A DNA stretch of 64,000 bases. Source: Saccharomonospora glauca K62 (GTDB lineage Bacteria; Actinomycetota; Actinomycetes; Mycobacteriales; Pseudonocardiaceae). Both the position numbers and the translations under genes were made by a program. Under the pieces are notes generated by a model that saw only the letters and a list, made by a program, of their open reading frames with translations, had not been told where the DNA came from and ran no database searches. Below are positions 55,412-64,000 of this stretch, one piece after another (position 1 is the first letter of the stretch; every line of letters begins with the position of its first letter). The stretch spans positions 1,098,016 through 1,162,015 of the forward strand of contig NZ_CM001484.1 of assembly GCF_000243395.2 (NCBI RefSeq), written 5' to 3'.

Positions 55412-57340
55412 TCACAGCTTCACCGGGTACTGCGGTTCGGGCACCTCGGGCTTGATGCGGTGCTCGACGAAGATGCCGTGCCACAGCATGAACACCAGCA
55501 GCGCCCACAGCCGCCTGCTGTGGTCCAGCGTGCCGTCGCGGTGTTCCTGCAACATCGCCAGGATGGCGCGCTTGTCGAGCAGGTCGTCGGTCTTCGAGTC
55601 GCTGATGATGCCCCGCGCCCAGTCGTACATCTCGGCGCGCAGCCAGTGCCGGATCGGCACCGGGAAGCCGAGCTTGCGCCGGTTGAGCACGTGCGCGGGC
55701 ACGATGCCGTCCAAGGCCCGCCGCAGCGCGAACTTGGTGGTCTCCTTGGTGATCTTCTGGTCGAGCGGGATGGTGGAGGCCACCCGGAATACTTCGGCGT
55801 CCAGGAACGGCACTCGCAGTTCCAGCGAGTTGGCCATCGTCACCTTGTCGGCCTTCACCAGGATGTCGCCCCGCAGCCAGGTGAACAAATCGACGTGCTG
55901 CATGCGCGCGACCGGGTCCCAGCCTCGGGACAGCTCGTACCAGGGGGCGGTGACGTCTCGGTGGCCGATGCCGTCGCGGAACGTCCGCAGGATGGGCCTC
56001 AACTGGTCGTCGCGGAACAGCCGGGCGTTGCCGTAGTAGCGCTCCTCCAACGACAGCGCGCCGCGGCGGAGCAGGTCCTTGCCCCGCGTGCCCTCGGGGA
56101 TCAGGGTGGACGCCTTGCCGATGAGCTTGCGCACCCTACCGGGGACCTTCTCGAACGGCGCCAGCGACAGCGGCTCCCGGTAGATGGTGTAGCCGCCGAA
56201 CAGCTCGTCGGAACCCTCGCCCGACAGCACGACCTTCACGTACTTGCGCGCCTCGCGTGCGATGAACCACAGCGGCACGAGGGCCGGGTCGGCCACCGGG
56301 TCGTCGAGGTACCACACGATCAGGGGCAGGGTGTCCATCATCTCCTCGGCGGAGACGGTGCGGACCACGTGTTTGACCCCGATGGCGGCGGCGGACTCGG
56401 CCGCGACGTCCACTTCGGAGTAGCCCTCGCGCTCGAAGCCGGTGGTGAACGTGATCAGGTTCGGGTTGTGCTCCTTCGCCAGCGCGGCGATGGCGGTCGA
56501 GTCGATACCGCCCGACAGGAACGAGCCCACCGTGACGTCGGCGCGCATGTGCTTGGCCACCGAGTCGCGCAGCACCTCGGCGATCTTCTCGTGCAGGGTC
56601 GCCACCCCGTAGGGGCTCGACACCGGCTGCGCCCGGAACTCGGGGGAGAAGTAGCGCTCGATCTTCAGCTCGCCGCCGGGGGAGACCGTGAAGGAGGTGC
56701 CGGACTCGATTCGGCGGATGTTCTGGTGCAGCGACTCCGGTTCGGGCACGTACTGCAGGGTCAGGTAGTGCTGCAACGCGGTGCGGTCGAGCTCCTGCGC
56801 GATGCCCAGGGTGTCGGTGAGCTCCAGCAGGCTCTTCTTCTCACTCGCGAAGGCGACGCCGTTCGGGCCCGAGGCGTAGTACAGCGGCTTGATCCCGAAG
56901 GGGTCGCGCGCGCCGAAGAGGACCTTGCGCTCGGAGTCCCAGATCAGGAACGCGAACATGCCGCGGAGCCGCCCCACGGCCGCGGTGCCGAGGTAGTGGT
57001 AGGCGGCCACGATGGCCTCGGTGTCGCCCTCTGTGGCGAACTTCGCACCGTGTTCTTTCGCCAACTCCTCGCGCAGTTCGAGGTAGTTGTAAATCTCACC
57101 GTTGAAATTGATGGTGTACCGAGTCGGGTTTTCCTCGGGTCCCCAGGTCAGTGGCTGGTGGGAGTGTTCGAGGTCGATGATCGCGAGCCGGTTGAAGCCG
57201 TAGACGATCTCGCCGTTGGCCCAGGTGTCGGTCTCGTCGGGGCCGCGATGCCGCTGGCAGCGGAGGGCCCGCCCCACGGCGTCCCGCGCGTTCGCCGCGT
57301 CGTCCTCACTGCCACAGACCAGTCCAAGCAGGCCGCACAC
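55412..57340 (-). CDS. asnB: asparagine synthase (glutamine-hydrolysing)
   Basis: 642 residues. Cys2 at the very N terminus (MCGLLGLVCG) is the glutaminase nucleophile, fixing the start. The glutaminase domain shows RGPDETDTW and NGEIYNYLELREEL. The synthetase domain has the PP-loop SGGIDSTAIAALA and the ATP-binding SGEGSDELFGGY. In actinobacteria this gene family can also amidate peptidoglycan precursors or lipids; its conserved place beside ctaC is as in mycobacteria. Confidence 0.94.
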   Translation of the reverse strand: MCGLLGLVCGSEDDAANARDAVGRALRCQRHRGPDETDTWANGEIVYGFNRLAIIDLEHSHQPLTWGPEENPTRYTINFNGEIYNYLELREELAKEHGAKFATEGDTEAIVAAYHYLGTAAVGRLRGMFAFLIWDSERKVLFGARDPFGIKPLYYASGPNGVAFASEKKSLLELTDTLGIAQELDRTALQHYLTLQYVPEPESLHQNIRRIESGTSFTVSPGGELKIERYFSPEFRAQPVSSPYGVATLHEKIAEVLRDSVAKHMRADVTVGSFLSGGIDSTAIAALAKEHNPNLITFTTGFEREGYSEVDVAAESAAAIGVKHVVRTVSAEEMMDTLPLIVWYLDDPVADPALVPLWFIAREARKYVKVVLSGEGSDELFGGYTIYREPLSLAPFEKVPGRVRKLIGKASTLIPEGTRGKDLLRRGALSLEERYYGNARLFRDDQLRPILRTFRDGIGHRDVTAPWYELSRGWDPVARMQHVDLFTWLRGDILVKADKVTMANSLELRVPFLDAEVFRVASTIPLDQKITKETTKFALRRALDGIVPAHVLNRRKLGFPVPIRHWLRAEMYDWARGIISDSKTDDLLDKRAILAMLQEHRDGTLDHSRRLWALLVFMLWHGIFVEHRIKPEVPEPQYPVKL

Positions 57341-57477
57341 GCCGTTTCACACACCCTTTGTCAGTCAAAGCCTGAGTCGTAATTCGCAAGTATGCCGGGG
57401 AAGGCGGTGACGCCGCTGTCCCGGGTCTCGGCTAGAGTCCCATGCGTTAGAAGGATCGGGCGAGGAGGCATCACGGA

Positions 57478-58425
57478 GTGGGCGTTTCTGAGCGCACCCG
57501 GGGCACACGACGAGGGAAGGCCGGCAAGCTAGCCGCGCTCGCCGCGCTCGTCGCTTTGACGGTCACCGGTTGCTCGGGCGAGGAGATTCTGCGGTTCGGC
57601 TGGCCCGAAGGGGTCACGCCGGAGGCCGAGAAGATGCGCACCTTCTGGACCTGGTCGGTCATCGCGGCGCTCGTCGTCGGCGTGATCGTGTGGGGACTCA
57701 TCTTCTGGAGCGTCGCCTTCCACCGGAAGAAGAAGGGCAAGACGGAGGCCCTGCCGAGGCAGTTCCAGTACAACGTTCCGCTGGAGCTGTTCGTCGTCGT
57801 GTTGCCGGTCGTCATGGTCTGTGTGCTGTTCTTCTTCACGGCCGTCACCGAGCAGTCGGTGCTGGCCGAGGAGGACGACCCCGACGTCGTCGTGGACGTC
57901 ACCGGGTTCCAGTGGAACTGGGAGTTCACCTACCCGGAGGAGGAGGCCGAGAACGGCCAGCCCGTCACCACGGTCGGAAGCTCCACCGAGATCCCGATCC
58001 TGGTGGTGCCCACCCACCGGAAGATCCAGTACAACCTGGAGTCCACGGACGTCATTCACTCGTTCTGGGTGCCGGAATTCCACTTCAAGCGTGACGTCAT
58101 GCCGCACCCGGACAAGAACAACCAGGACAATTCGTTCCAGAACACCATCGACAGGGAAGGTGCCTTCGTCGGTCGGTGCGCCGAGTTGTGCGGCACCTAC
58201 CACGCGATGATGAACTTCGAGGTGCGTGCGCTGTCGCCCGACAAGTTCGACCGGTACATCGAGCTGCGCAAGCAGATCAACCCGGACACGGGCCAGCCGA
58301 ACACCGCCGCGGAGGCTCTGTCGATCATGCAGGGCGAAGGCTGCGACGAGCAGCTGTGCAGCCCGGTCGCGACGACCACGAGCCCGTTCGCTACCGACCG
58401 CACCGCGCGTACGGCGTCGGGCTGA
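57478..58425 (+). CDS. ctaC: cytochrome c oxidase subunit II
   Basis: 315-residue CuA-bearing subunit of the aa3 oxidase. A lipoprotein-type signal ends VTGC near residue 28, followed by two transmembrane helices (TWSVIAALVVGVIVWGLIFW and LELFVVVLPVVMVCVLFFF). The CuA ligands are in GRCAELCGTYHAMM (C-x3-C-x3-H) plus an upstream His. A C-terminal tail with two more Cys (GEGCDEQLC) resembles actinobacterial versions that contact the bcc complex. The GTG start is preceded by an AGGAGG. Confidence 0.95.
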   Translation: MGVSERTRGTRRGKAGKLAALAALVALTVTGCSGEEILRFGWPEGVTPEAEKMRTFWTWSVIAALVVGVIVWGLIFWSVAFHRKKKGKTEALPRQFQYNVPLELFVVVLPVVMVCVLFFFTAVTEQSVLAEEDDPDVVVDVTGFQWNWEFTYPEEEAENGQPVTTVGSSTEIPILVVPTHRKIQYNLESTDVIHSFWVPEFHFKRDVMPHPDKNNQDNSFQNTIDREGAFVGRCAELCGTYHAMMNFEVRALSPDKFDRYIELRKQINPDTGQPNTAAEALSIMQGEGCDEQLCSPVATTTSPFATDRTARTASG

Positions 58426-58476
58426 GCCGGCCAGCGAGAAGTGACCCAGCGATCGAGTTAAGAAGGACACACGCTC

Positions 58477-58896
58477 ATGAAGGTCGAAGCTCGGGTTTTC
58501 GACATCGTCGCGATCTTCGGTTTCGTCGTGGCGATCGTCTACGGTGTGCTCACCGCCCAGATGACCGACGACGGCATCGAGCCGATCGGTACGGTGGCGT
58601 TGGTGCTCTCGGGCGGTCTGGCGCTGCTGGTGGGCAGCTACTTCCGGTTCGTCGCCCGGCGTATCGAGCCGCGTCCCGAGGACCACGAGGACGCGGAGAT
58701 CAGCGATGGTGCCGGTGAGCTGGGTTTCTTCAGCCCCGGTAGCTACTGGCCCGTCGGGCTCGCGGCCGCGGCGGCGTTGACCGGCTTGGCGCTGGCGTTC
58801 TGGCAGCCGTGGTTCATCATCGGCAGCATCGTGGCGGTGCTCATCACCGTCGGCGGCCTGGTGTTCGAGTATCACACCGGCCCCAGCCACCACTGA
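58477..58896 (+). CDS. ctaF: cytochrome c oxidase subunit IV
   Basis: 139-residue integral membrane subunit found in actinobacterial aa3 oxidases. Four hydrophobic segments, KVEARVFDIVAIFGFVVAIVYG at the start and WFIIGSIVAVLITVGGLVFE at the end. AAGAAGGA lies 11 bases before the ATG. Co-transcribed with ctaC (51-base gap), the usual pairing. Confidence 0.93.
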   Translation: MKVEARVFDIVAIFGFVVAIVYGVLTAQMTDDGIEPIGTVALVLSGGLALLVGSYFRFVARRIEPRPEDHEDAEISDGAGELGFFSPGSYWPVGLAAAAALTGLALAFWQPWFIIGSIVAVLITVGGLVFEYHTGPSHH

Positions 58897-58922
58897 CCGA
58901 AGCGATCGCCATGATCCCCGAA

Positions 58923-58953
58923 ACGGGGTCCCGGTTCTCCGGGGCCCCGTCTT
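58923..58953. terminator. bidirectional terminator between ctaF and trpD
   Basis: Twelve-base stem with one mismatch (58923-58934 with 58939-58950), a four-base TTCT loop, then CTT, between convergent genes. Confidence 0.75.
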
Positions 58954-59049
58954 CGTGTGCGTGACGGCGTCTTCGGGCGCGGCGTCTCGGTGGGAAGCCC
59001 CTCGGATGGCGCCGTGGCCCAGGGCCAGGGGCCGGGCCACGGCCCCACG

Positions 59050-60075
59050 TCAACGTCGGTTGATCCAGCGGCTCAGCAGGTCGGCGGCGGCTCCGGAGTC
59101 GATGGTCCGGGCGGCCCGTTCCAGCCCCGCGCGCAGGTCCGCCGTGAGATCGTCCGAGAAGCCGGTGAAGGCCGCCAGCGCGCCCGCCGCGTTGAGCAGG
59201 ACCGCGTCCCGCACCGGACCCGTCTTGCCGGCCACGAGTTCCTTGACCACCTCGGCGTTGGCGGCGGCGTCTCCGCCGCGGAGAGCGTCGGGGTCGGAGA
59301 GGGGGATGCCGAGGGCCTCGGGATCGATGGTGTCCCTACGAACCTCGCCGTTCGAGATCACCCAGGCGGTGCTGGTGGTCGCCGTGGTGATCTCGTCGAA
59401 GCCGTCGTCACCGCGTACGAGCAGGACGCTGTGGCCCCGCCGGGCGTACACCTCGGCCAGCACCGGCGCCTTGTCGAGATAGGCGCATCCGATGAGCCCG
59501 GACGACGGCTGGGCCGGGTTGGTGAGCGGTCCCAGCAGGTTGAACGCGGTGGAGACGCCCAACTCGCGCCGGGGCGGGCCGGTGTGTCGGTAGGCGGGGT
59601 GGAACACGGGCGCGAAGCAGAAGCCGATCCCGAGCTCCTCGACGCACCGTCGCACGTCGTCGGGCTCCAGGTCGATGGTCACGCCCAGCGCTTCGAGGAC
59701 GTCGGCCGCGCCGGACTTCGACGAGGCGGCCCGGTTGCCGTGCTTGACCACCGGGACGCCGGACGCGGCCACCACCAACGACGTCATGGTGGAGATGTTC
59801 ACGGAACCCTTGCGGTCGCCGCCGGTACCGACGATGTCGACCGTTCGCATGTCCAGGTCGATGCGCTTGGCGTGGGCGAGCATCGCCCTCGCCATGCCGG
59901 AGATCTCGGCGGGGGTCTCACCCTTCGCGCGCAATGCCACCGCGAAACCCGCGATCTGGGCGGGCGTGGCCTCGCCGGACATCACCTGGTCCATGGCCCA
60001 TGCCGTGGCGTCCTCGGAGAGGTCGACGCGCTCGATGAGCTGGTTGAGGACGGTTGGCCAGGTGTATTCAGACAT
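59050..60075 (-). CDS. trpD: anthranilate phosphoribosyltransferase
   Basis: 341-residue enzyme of tryptophan synthesis that joins anthranilate to PRPP. The PRPP-binding [19 protein letters not shown] is diagnostic, with [22 protein letters not shown] and [15 protein letters not shown] ([13 protein letters not shown]) motifs. ATG 60075 has GGAG at good spacing; ATG 60081 lies directly against it. It is detached from other trp genes, next to ctaE, exactly as Rv2192c in mycobacteria. Confidence 0.96.
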   Translation of the reverse strand: MSEYTWPTVLNQLIERVDLSEDATAWAMDQVMSGEATPAQIAGFAVALRAKGETPAEISGMARAMLAHAKRIDLDMRTVDIVGTGGDRKGSVNISTMTSLVVAASGVPVVKHGNRAASSKSGAADVLEALGVTIDLEPDDVRRCVEELGIGFCFAPVFHPAYRHTGPPRRELGVSTAFNLLGPLTNPAQPSSGLIGCAYLDKAPVLAEVYARRGHSVLLVRGDDGFDEITTATTSTAWVISNGEVRRDTIDPEALGIPLSDPDALRGGDAAANAEVVKELVAGKTGPVRDAVLLNAAGALAAFTGFSDDLTADLRAGLERAARTIDSGAAADLLSRWINRR

Positions 60076-60246
60076 GTTCATCTCCGGGCGCCGAACGCGG
60101 ACGGGTTTCGGCGGATCGTCATGGGTCGGCTCACAGCGGTGAGTCGTGGTGGTCGTCGTGCACGCGCGAGGTTGTCGCGCGAGAGGTCGTCGCCGACTCG
60201 CCTCGACAGCGTGGTCGTGAAGTGGCTTTCCCGGTTCCTCGGGACT

Positions 60247-60657
60247 TCAGCCGTTCACCACGGGCACGCGCTGGGTCCTCAGCACGTCCGCGACGGTCTC
60301 CGCCGCGGTCAGCGGGTCGAGTGGGTGAACCAGCACGGCATCGGCCTGCGACCAGGTGGCGAGCCATCGGTCGTCCCGGCGACGTACTGCCACCACGATA
60401 GGCGGACAGTCGGTGAGCTCGTGCTTGAGCTGACGAGTGAGACCAATGCCACCGGTGGGCTGCGCCTCACCGTCGAAGATGGCGAGATCGATCTCACCCG
60501 AATCCATCTCAGCGATCACGTCGGCGACCGCGGCGGCCTCGATGTAGGTGACTTTCCCCAGGTCAGCGGCCGGTCGGCGGCCCACCGCGTTGATGATCGA
60601 GTCGCGTACCTCCGCCTTGTGGCTGAAAACCAGGATCTTCTTCGCCGGCTCGCTCAT
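60247..60657 (-). CDS. atypical receiver-domain protein
   Basis: 136 residues with a CheY-like layout: AKKILVFSHKAEVRDSIINAVG at strand 1, an Asp in DLAIFDGEAQPTGGIGLTRQL at the phospho-acceptor place, then PPIVVAVRRRDD. The acidic pair after strand 1 is replaced by SHKAE and the conserved Lys by His in VLVHPLD, so phosphorylation is doubtful. There is no output domain. Actinobacterial homologues lie in the same spot beside trpD/ctaE. AAAGGA is seven bases before ATG 60657. Confidence 0.7.
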   Translation of the reverse strand: MSEPAKKILVFSHKAEVRDSIINAVGRRPAADLGKVTYIEAAAVADVIAEMDSGEIDLAIFDGEAQPTGGIGLTRQLKHELTDCPPIVVAVRRRDDRWLATWSQADAVLVHPLDPLTAAETVADVLRTQRVPVVNG

Positions 60658-60817
60658 CCTCGCGTCCTTTGCGCCTCGACAGATGGTGACGAGCCTCATG
60701 CTAACGGGCTTACCCCCTGGTTACCCAGCGGGTTCAGAGGACTTTGGGTAGCGTTTTCGGTCCGTGCACGACCGTCCGTAGGACCCGATCTGCGGTGCCC
60801 GGTCGAGGGGAGACATA

Positions 60818-61447
60818 ATGCGAGCCGTGACAACGGCAGCTCCTTCCATCAGCCAGCGAGTGCATTCGCTGAACCGGCCGAACATGGTGAGTGTCGGCAC
60901 GATCGTGTGGCTGTCCAGCGAGCTCATGTTCTTCGCTGGCCTGTTCGCCATGTTCTTCACGGTCAAGGCGCAGAACGACTCCGGTATCTGGCCGCCGATC
61001 AACCCGGCGACGGGTGAGCCGATCCACTTGGACATCGCGTACGCGCTGCCGTTCACGATCATCCTGGTGGCGTCGTCGTTCACCTGCCAGTTCGGTGTGT
61101 TCGCAGCCGAGCGCGGCGACGTGTTCGGGCTGCGTCGCTGGTACCTCGTCACGCTGCTCATGGGCACGATCTTCGTCCTGGGGCAGGTCGGCGAGTACAT
61201 CACGCTCGTCAACGAGGGTGTGACCATTCCCTCGGGCGCCTACGGCACGGTGTTCTTCATGACCACCGGCTTCCACGGTCTTCACGTCATCGGTGGTCTG
61301 ATCGCGTTCGTCTTCCTGCTGGTCCGTACGAAGCTCAGCAAGTTCACGCCGGCGCAGGCGACTTCGGCGATCGTCGTTTCCTACTACTGGCACTTCGTCG
61401 ACATCGTGTGGATCGGCCTGTTCGCGGTGATCTACATCGTTCCCTGA
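60818..61447 (+). CDS. ctaE: cytochrome c oxidase subunit III
   Basis: 209-residue, five-helix subunit III of the aa3 oxidase. [15 protein letters not shown] and [11 protein letters not shown] (lipid-binding site region) and [19 protein letters not shown] are conserved. GAGGGGAG precedes ATG 60818. First gene of the ctaE-qcrC-qcrA-qcrB operon encoding the bcc-aa3 supercomplex parts. Confidence 0.96.
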   Translation: MRAVTTAAPSISQRVHSLNRPNMVSVGTIVWLSSELMFFAGLFAMFFTVKAQNDSGIWPPINPATGEPIHLDIAYALPFTIILVASSFTCQFGVFAAERGDVFGLRRWYLVTLLMGTIFVLGQVGEYITLVNEGVTIPSGAYGTVFFMTTGFHGLHVIGGLIAFVFLLVRTKLSKFTPAQATSAIVVSYYWHFVDIVWIGLFAVIYIVP

Positions 61448-61492
61448 CCTCGAAGCATTCGGCCGAACTGACAGCAAGGGTTGCCGCAGAAG

Positions 61493-62320
61493 ATGTTCTT
61501 CAAGAAGAAGCCCCGTGCCGCCGCGGAAAGGCGGGCGGGCCGTAGTACGAAGTTCCGTCGCCGGATGGCGGGCACATTGGCTCTCGGCGTGGCGTTGCTG
61601 AGCGCGGGCGGTCTGTACGCCGTCTTCGCGCCCGAGCCGCAGACGGCGCAGGCGCAGGAGGACCCCGCCCTCATCCGCAAGGGCGAGGAGGTCTACAACA
61701 ACAGCTGCATCACCTGCCACGGCGAGAACCTCCAGGGTGTCGAGGGCCGTGGGCCGAGTCTGATCGGTGTCGGTGAGGCCGCGGTCTACTTCCAGACCTC
61801 CTCCGGTCGGATGCCGATGGTCCGGCAGGAAGCCCAGGCGTCGCGTAAGCCGGCGAAGCTGTCGCCGGAGCAGATCGACGCGCTCGGTGCCTACATCCAG
61901 GCCAACGGCGGGGGGCCGGAGCGTCCGGCGGAGTCGGGTGCCGAGCTGCGTGGTGCCGACCCCGCGCGAGGCGCCGAGCTGTTCCGGCTGAACTGCGCGT
62001 CGTGCCACAACTTCACGGGGCAGGGTGGCGCGCTGTCGGCGGGTAAGTACGCGCCGCCGTTGGAGCCGGCCACCGAGGAGCAGATCTACACCGCGATGCT
62101 GACCGGGCCGCAGAACATGCCGAAGTTCTCCGACCGACAGCTCTCCCCCGAGGAGAAGAAGGACATCATCGCGTACGTGAAGTCGGTGTCGGACGGCAAC
62201 AACGCGCCCGGTGGTAACCCGCTCGGTGGTTTCGGGCCGGCATCGGAAGGTGTGGTTGCCTGGGTCGTCGGCATCGGCGTGCTGATCGGCGCGACCCTGT
62301 GGATCGGATCGAGGGCGTAA
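61493..62320 (+). CDS. qcrC: diheme cytochrome c subunit of the bcc complex
   Basis: 275 residues: one N-terminal transmembrane helix, two cytochrome c domains with heme motifs CITCH and CASCH, axial Met candidates in SSGRMPM and PQNMPKF, and a C-terminal helix ([20 protein letters not shown]). It replaces soluble cytochrome c, passing electrons to CtaC. ATG 61493 is preferred; an upstream TTG would add four residues. No strong ribosome site. Confidence 0.95.
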   Translation: MFFKKKPRAAAERRAGRSTKFRRRMAGTLALGVALLSAGGLYAVFAPEPQTAQAQEDPALIRKGEEVYNNSCITCHGENLQGVEGRGPSLIGVGEAAVYFQTSSGRMPMVRQEAQASRKPAKLSPEQIDALGAYIQANGGGPERPAESGAELRGADPARGAELFRLNCASCHNFTGQGGALSAGKYAPPLEPATEEQIYTAMLTGPQNMPKFSDRQLSPEEKKDIIAYVKSVSDGNNAPGGNPLGGFGPASEGVVAWVVGIGVLIGATLWIGSRA

Positions 62321-62426
62321 GGCGCATGAGCACGCCAGTCGAGCCACGGTGGCGTTCAGCGGGGAAGGCCAAGGGTGAGGGGCTTACGCCCTGCACGCGG
62401 AGGACAGCGAGGCAGGTTCAGACAGC

Positions 62427-63575
62427 ATGAGTAGCGGTAACGGGCCGGAGCAGCGGCCGAGCGACGAGGAGCTCGCGGGCATGAGCCGTGACGAACTCGT
62501 CCGTCTCGGCGCGAAGCTGGACGGGGTCGAGATCGTCAACTACCCCGATCCGTGGCCGGTCAAGGGCACCAGGGCCGAGAAGCGGGCCCAGCGCGCGGTG
62601 GCGTTGTGGTTCGTCCTCGCCACCCTGGCGGGGCTCGCCTTCATCGCCGCCCTGATTTGGTGGCCGTCGGAGTATGTGCCGCCGGAGGACGACAGCGGGC
62701 ACCTCTGGTACAGCTGGTACACCCCGGTGCTGGGCATCACGCTGGGTGTGTCGGTGCTCGCCCTGTCGATCGGCATCCTGCTCTACACGAAGCGGTTCAT
62801 CCCGAATGAACTCGCCGTGCAGGAACGCAACGACAACATGGGCAAGGGCTCGGCCGAGATCGACCGGAAGACGATCGTGGCGCAGCTGGCCGACGCGGGC
62901 GAGCGCAGCACGATCGGCCGTCGGTCGATGATCAAGCGCACCGCCGGTCTCGGGGCGGGTGTCCTGGGGCTCGGCACCGTGGCCCTCCCGGTGGCGGGCT
63001 TCATCAAGAACCCGTGGGAGAACCCCAACAGCCCGGACTCGCTGGCCCACACCGGGTGGATGCCGCAGTATCCGGGTGAGATCGTCTACCTGCGCCGCAA
63101 CACCGGTAACCCGGAGGAGATCTCCCTCGTGCGGCCGGAAGACCTGGACGCGGGCGGCATGGAGACCGTGTTCCCGTTCCGTGAGTCCGAGCGGGGCGAC
63201 CCCCACGCGTTGTCCGCCGCGCTCAAGCGCTCCGACAACCCCGTGATGCTCATTCGGCTGCGCACCGAGGACGCCGAGCGGGTCGTCAAGCGTAAGGGCC
63301 AGGAGGACTTCAACTACGGCACCTACTACGCGTACTCGAAGATCTGCACGCACGTGGGTTGCCCGGCCTCGCTGTACGAGCAGCAGACCAACCGTCTCCT
63401 GTGCCCGTGCCACCAGTCGCAGTTCGACATGCTGCAGTACGCCAAGCCCGTCTTCGGGCCGGCGACGCGTGCGCTGCCGCAGCTGCCGATCACGGTGCAC
63501 GAGGACGGGTACTTCATTGCTCGGCACGACTTCATCGAGCCGATCGGACCGGGTTTCTGGGAGCGCAAGTCATGA
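62427..63575 (+). CDS. qcrA: Rieske iron-sulfur subunit of the bcc complex
   Basis: 382 residues with three predicted membrane helices (two near 55-115, a third near residue 180 after a twin-arginine-like [12 protein letters not shown]), followed by the Rieske domain with cluster ligands in CTHVGCPA and CPCHQSQFD (C-x-H, C-x2-H). The extended N terminus with extra helices is typical of actinobacterial QcrA. Its stop overlaps the qcrB start (ATGA). Confidence 0.95.
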   Translation: MSSGNGPEQRPSDEELAGMSRDELVRLGAKLDGVEIVNYPDPWPVKGTRAEKRAQRAVALWFVLATLAGLAFIAALIWWPSEYVPPEDDSGHLWYSWYTPVLGITLGVSVLALSIGILLYTKRFIPNELAVQERNDNMGKGSAEIDRKTIVAQLADAGERSTIGRRSMIKRTAGLGAGVLGLGTVALPVAGFIKNPWENPNSPDSLAHTGWMPQYPGEIVYLRRNTGNPEEISLVRPEDLDAGGMETVFPFRESERGDPHALSAALKRSDNPVMLIRLRTEDAERVVKRKGQEDFNYGTYYAYSKICTHVGCPASLYEQQTNRLLCPCHQSQFDMLQYAKPVFGPATRALPQLPITVHEDGYFIARHDFIEPIGPGFWERKS

Positions 63576-64000
63576 GCTCACTCACTACGCCGACGAAGGG
63601 CTCCGGCTTCCTGGCTAAGCAAGCCGCCCAGGCCGCGAACAACGCCGACCAGCGGTACTTCATGGCCAAGGGGCTGCGGCACCAGCTGAACAAGGTGTTC
63701 CCCACCCACTGGTCGTTCCTGCTCGGTGAGGTCGCCCTTTACAGCTTCATCATCCTGATCCTGTCGGGGATCTACCTGACGCTGTTCTTCGACCCCTCGA
63801 TGGCGGAGGTCGTCTACGACGGCCCGTACCGCAACCTTCAGGGCATCGAGATGTCCAGGGCGTTCGAGTCGACCCTGGAGATCTCGTTCGAGGTTCGCGG
63901 TGGTCTGTTCGTCCGTCAGGTGCATCACTGGGCGGCGCTGATCTTCGTCGCGGCCATGTTCGTGCACATGTTCCGGGTGTTCTTCACCGGGGCGTTCCGC
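63572..64000 (+). CDS. qcrB: cytochrome b subunit of the bcc complex, N-terminal part
   Basis: 143 codons visible, cut by the window end. The start ATG overlaps the qcrA stop. [28 protein letters not shown] is the first transmembrane helix, and [30 protein letters not shown] carries heme-ligand histidines of helix B. It holds the quinol oxidation site. Confidence 0.95.
   Translation, partial: MSSLTTPTKGSGFLAKQAAQAANNADQRYFMAKGLRHQLNKVFPTHWSFLLGEVALYSFIILILSGIYLTLFFDPSMAEVVYDGPYRNLQGIEMSRAFESTLEISFEVRGGLFVRQVHHWAALIFVAAMFVHMFRVFFTGAFR

Overview
This window is chromosomal DNA of a high-GC actinomycete, most likely a member of the Pseudonocardiales (Saccharomonospora/Amycolatopsis-like). The basis is the strong G/C bias with frequent GTG/TTG starts, an Lsr2-type protein, a DUF3558 lipoprotein, and blocks of gene order I recognise from mycobacteria: aceE-fasR-fabD-(fabH)-acpP-fabF; lipA-lipB-TIGR01777 epimerase-dlaT; erpA, adoK, asnB, ctaC, ctaF; trpD, ctaE, qcrC-qcrA-qcrB. 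The genus is an inference; no 16S or marker search was possible.

Layout. 1-4.1 kb: end of pntB, an Lsr2-like gene with a non-standard C terminus, a pyridine nucleotide-disulfide oxidoreductase and an unrecognised membrane-anchored protein. 4.5-9.9 kb: DUF3145 and the type II fatty-acid synthase cluster fabD-fabH-acpP-fabF with its PucR-type regulator gene fasR just upstream. 10-17.7 kb: aceE, DUF3052, a peroxiredoxin, tRNA-Val(UAC), a zinc metallopeptidase, a 2H phosphoesterase, DUF4383 and a PP2C phosphatase. 17.9-23.8 kb: dnaE1, an MFS exporter and a DedA protein. 24-32.6 kb: the lipoate and 2-oxoacid dehydrogenase block (lipA, lipB, dlaT, lpd) interleaved with a TetR/LLM-oxidoreductase locus, a PAP2 phosphatase and a sugar-nucleotide-epimerase-like protein. 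32.8-40.2 kb: small hypothetical genes, a SUKH-domain protein, pepA, ilvE, cobT and an ispD-like gene.

The accessory part is 41,037-51,239. A roughly 10.2 kb element, visibly richer in A/T than its surroundings, has split an aldo/keto reductase gene. The C-terminal part lies at 40,193-41,041 and the N-terminal part at 51,235-51,386, and joining them at a shared GCGGT core restores an uninterrupted DTADVY catalytic-region reading frame. The element encodes a large serine integrase next to its right end, a winged-helix protein that may act in replication or regulation, a ribbon-helix-helix regulator, a P27-like terminase small subunit, many small cysteine-cluster proteins, a BRO-N/DinD fragment, and a three-gene cargo block including a DUF3558 lipoprotein. 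It has no capsid, portal, tail, large terminase or conjugation genes. The best reading is a phage satellite (PICI-like) with a site-specific serine integrase. It also holds a non-coding stretch (44.8-45.1 kb) with five or six consecutive hairpins that ends in a terminator, a candidate structured RNA.

Just outside the element, between the AKR start and a DUF3043 gene, seven copies of GTGTCCGCA lie in two opposed arrays with an exact 21-bp period and a common dyad centre (51,438-51,612). This is the most striking unexplained DNA pattern in the window. The last 13 kb are core genes: DUF3043, erpA, adoK, a BBE-like flavoprotein, asnB, and the cytochrome aa3/bcc respiratory supercomplex genes ctaC-ctaF and ctaE-qcrC-qcrA-qcrB (truncated by the window end), with trpD and an atypical receiver protein on the other strand.
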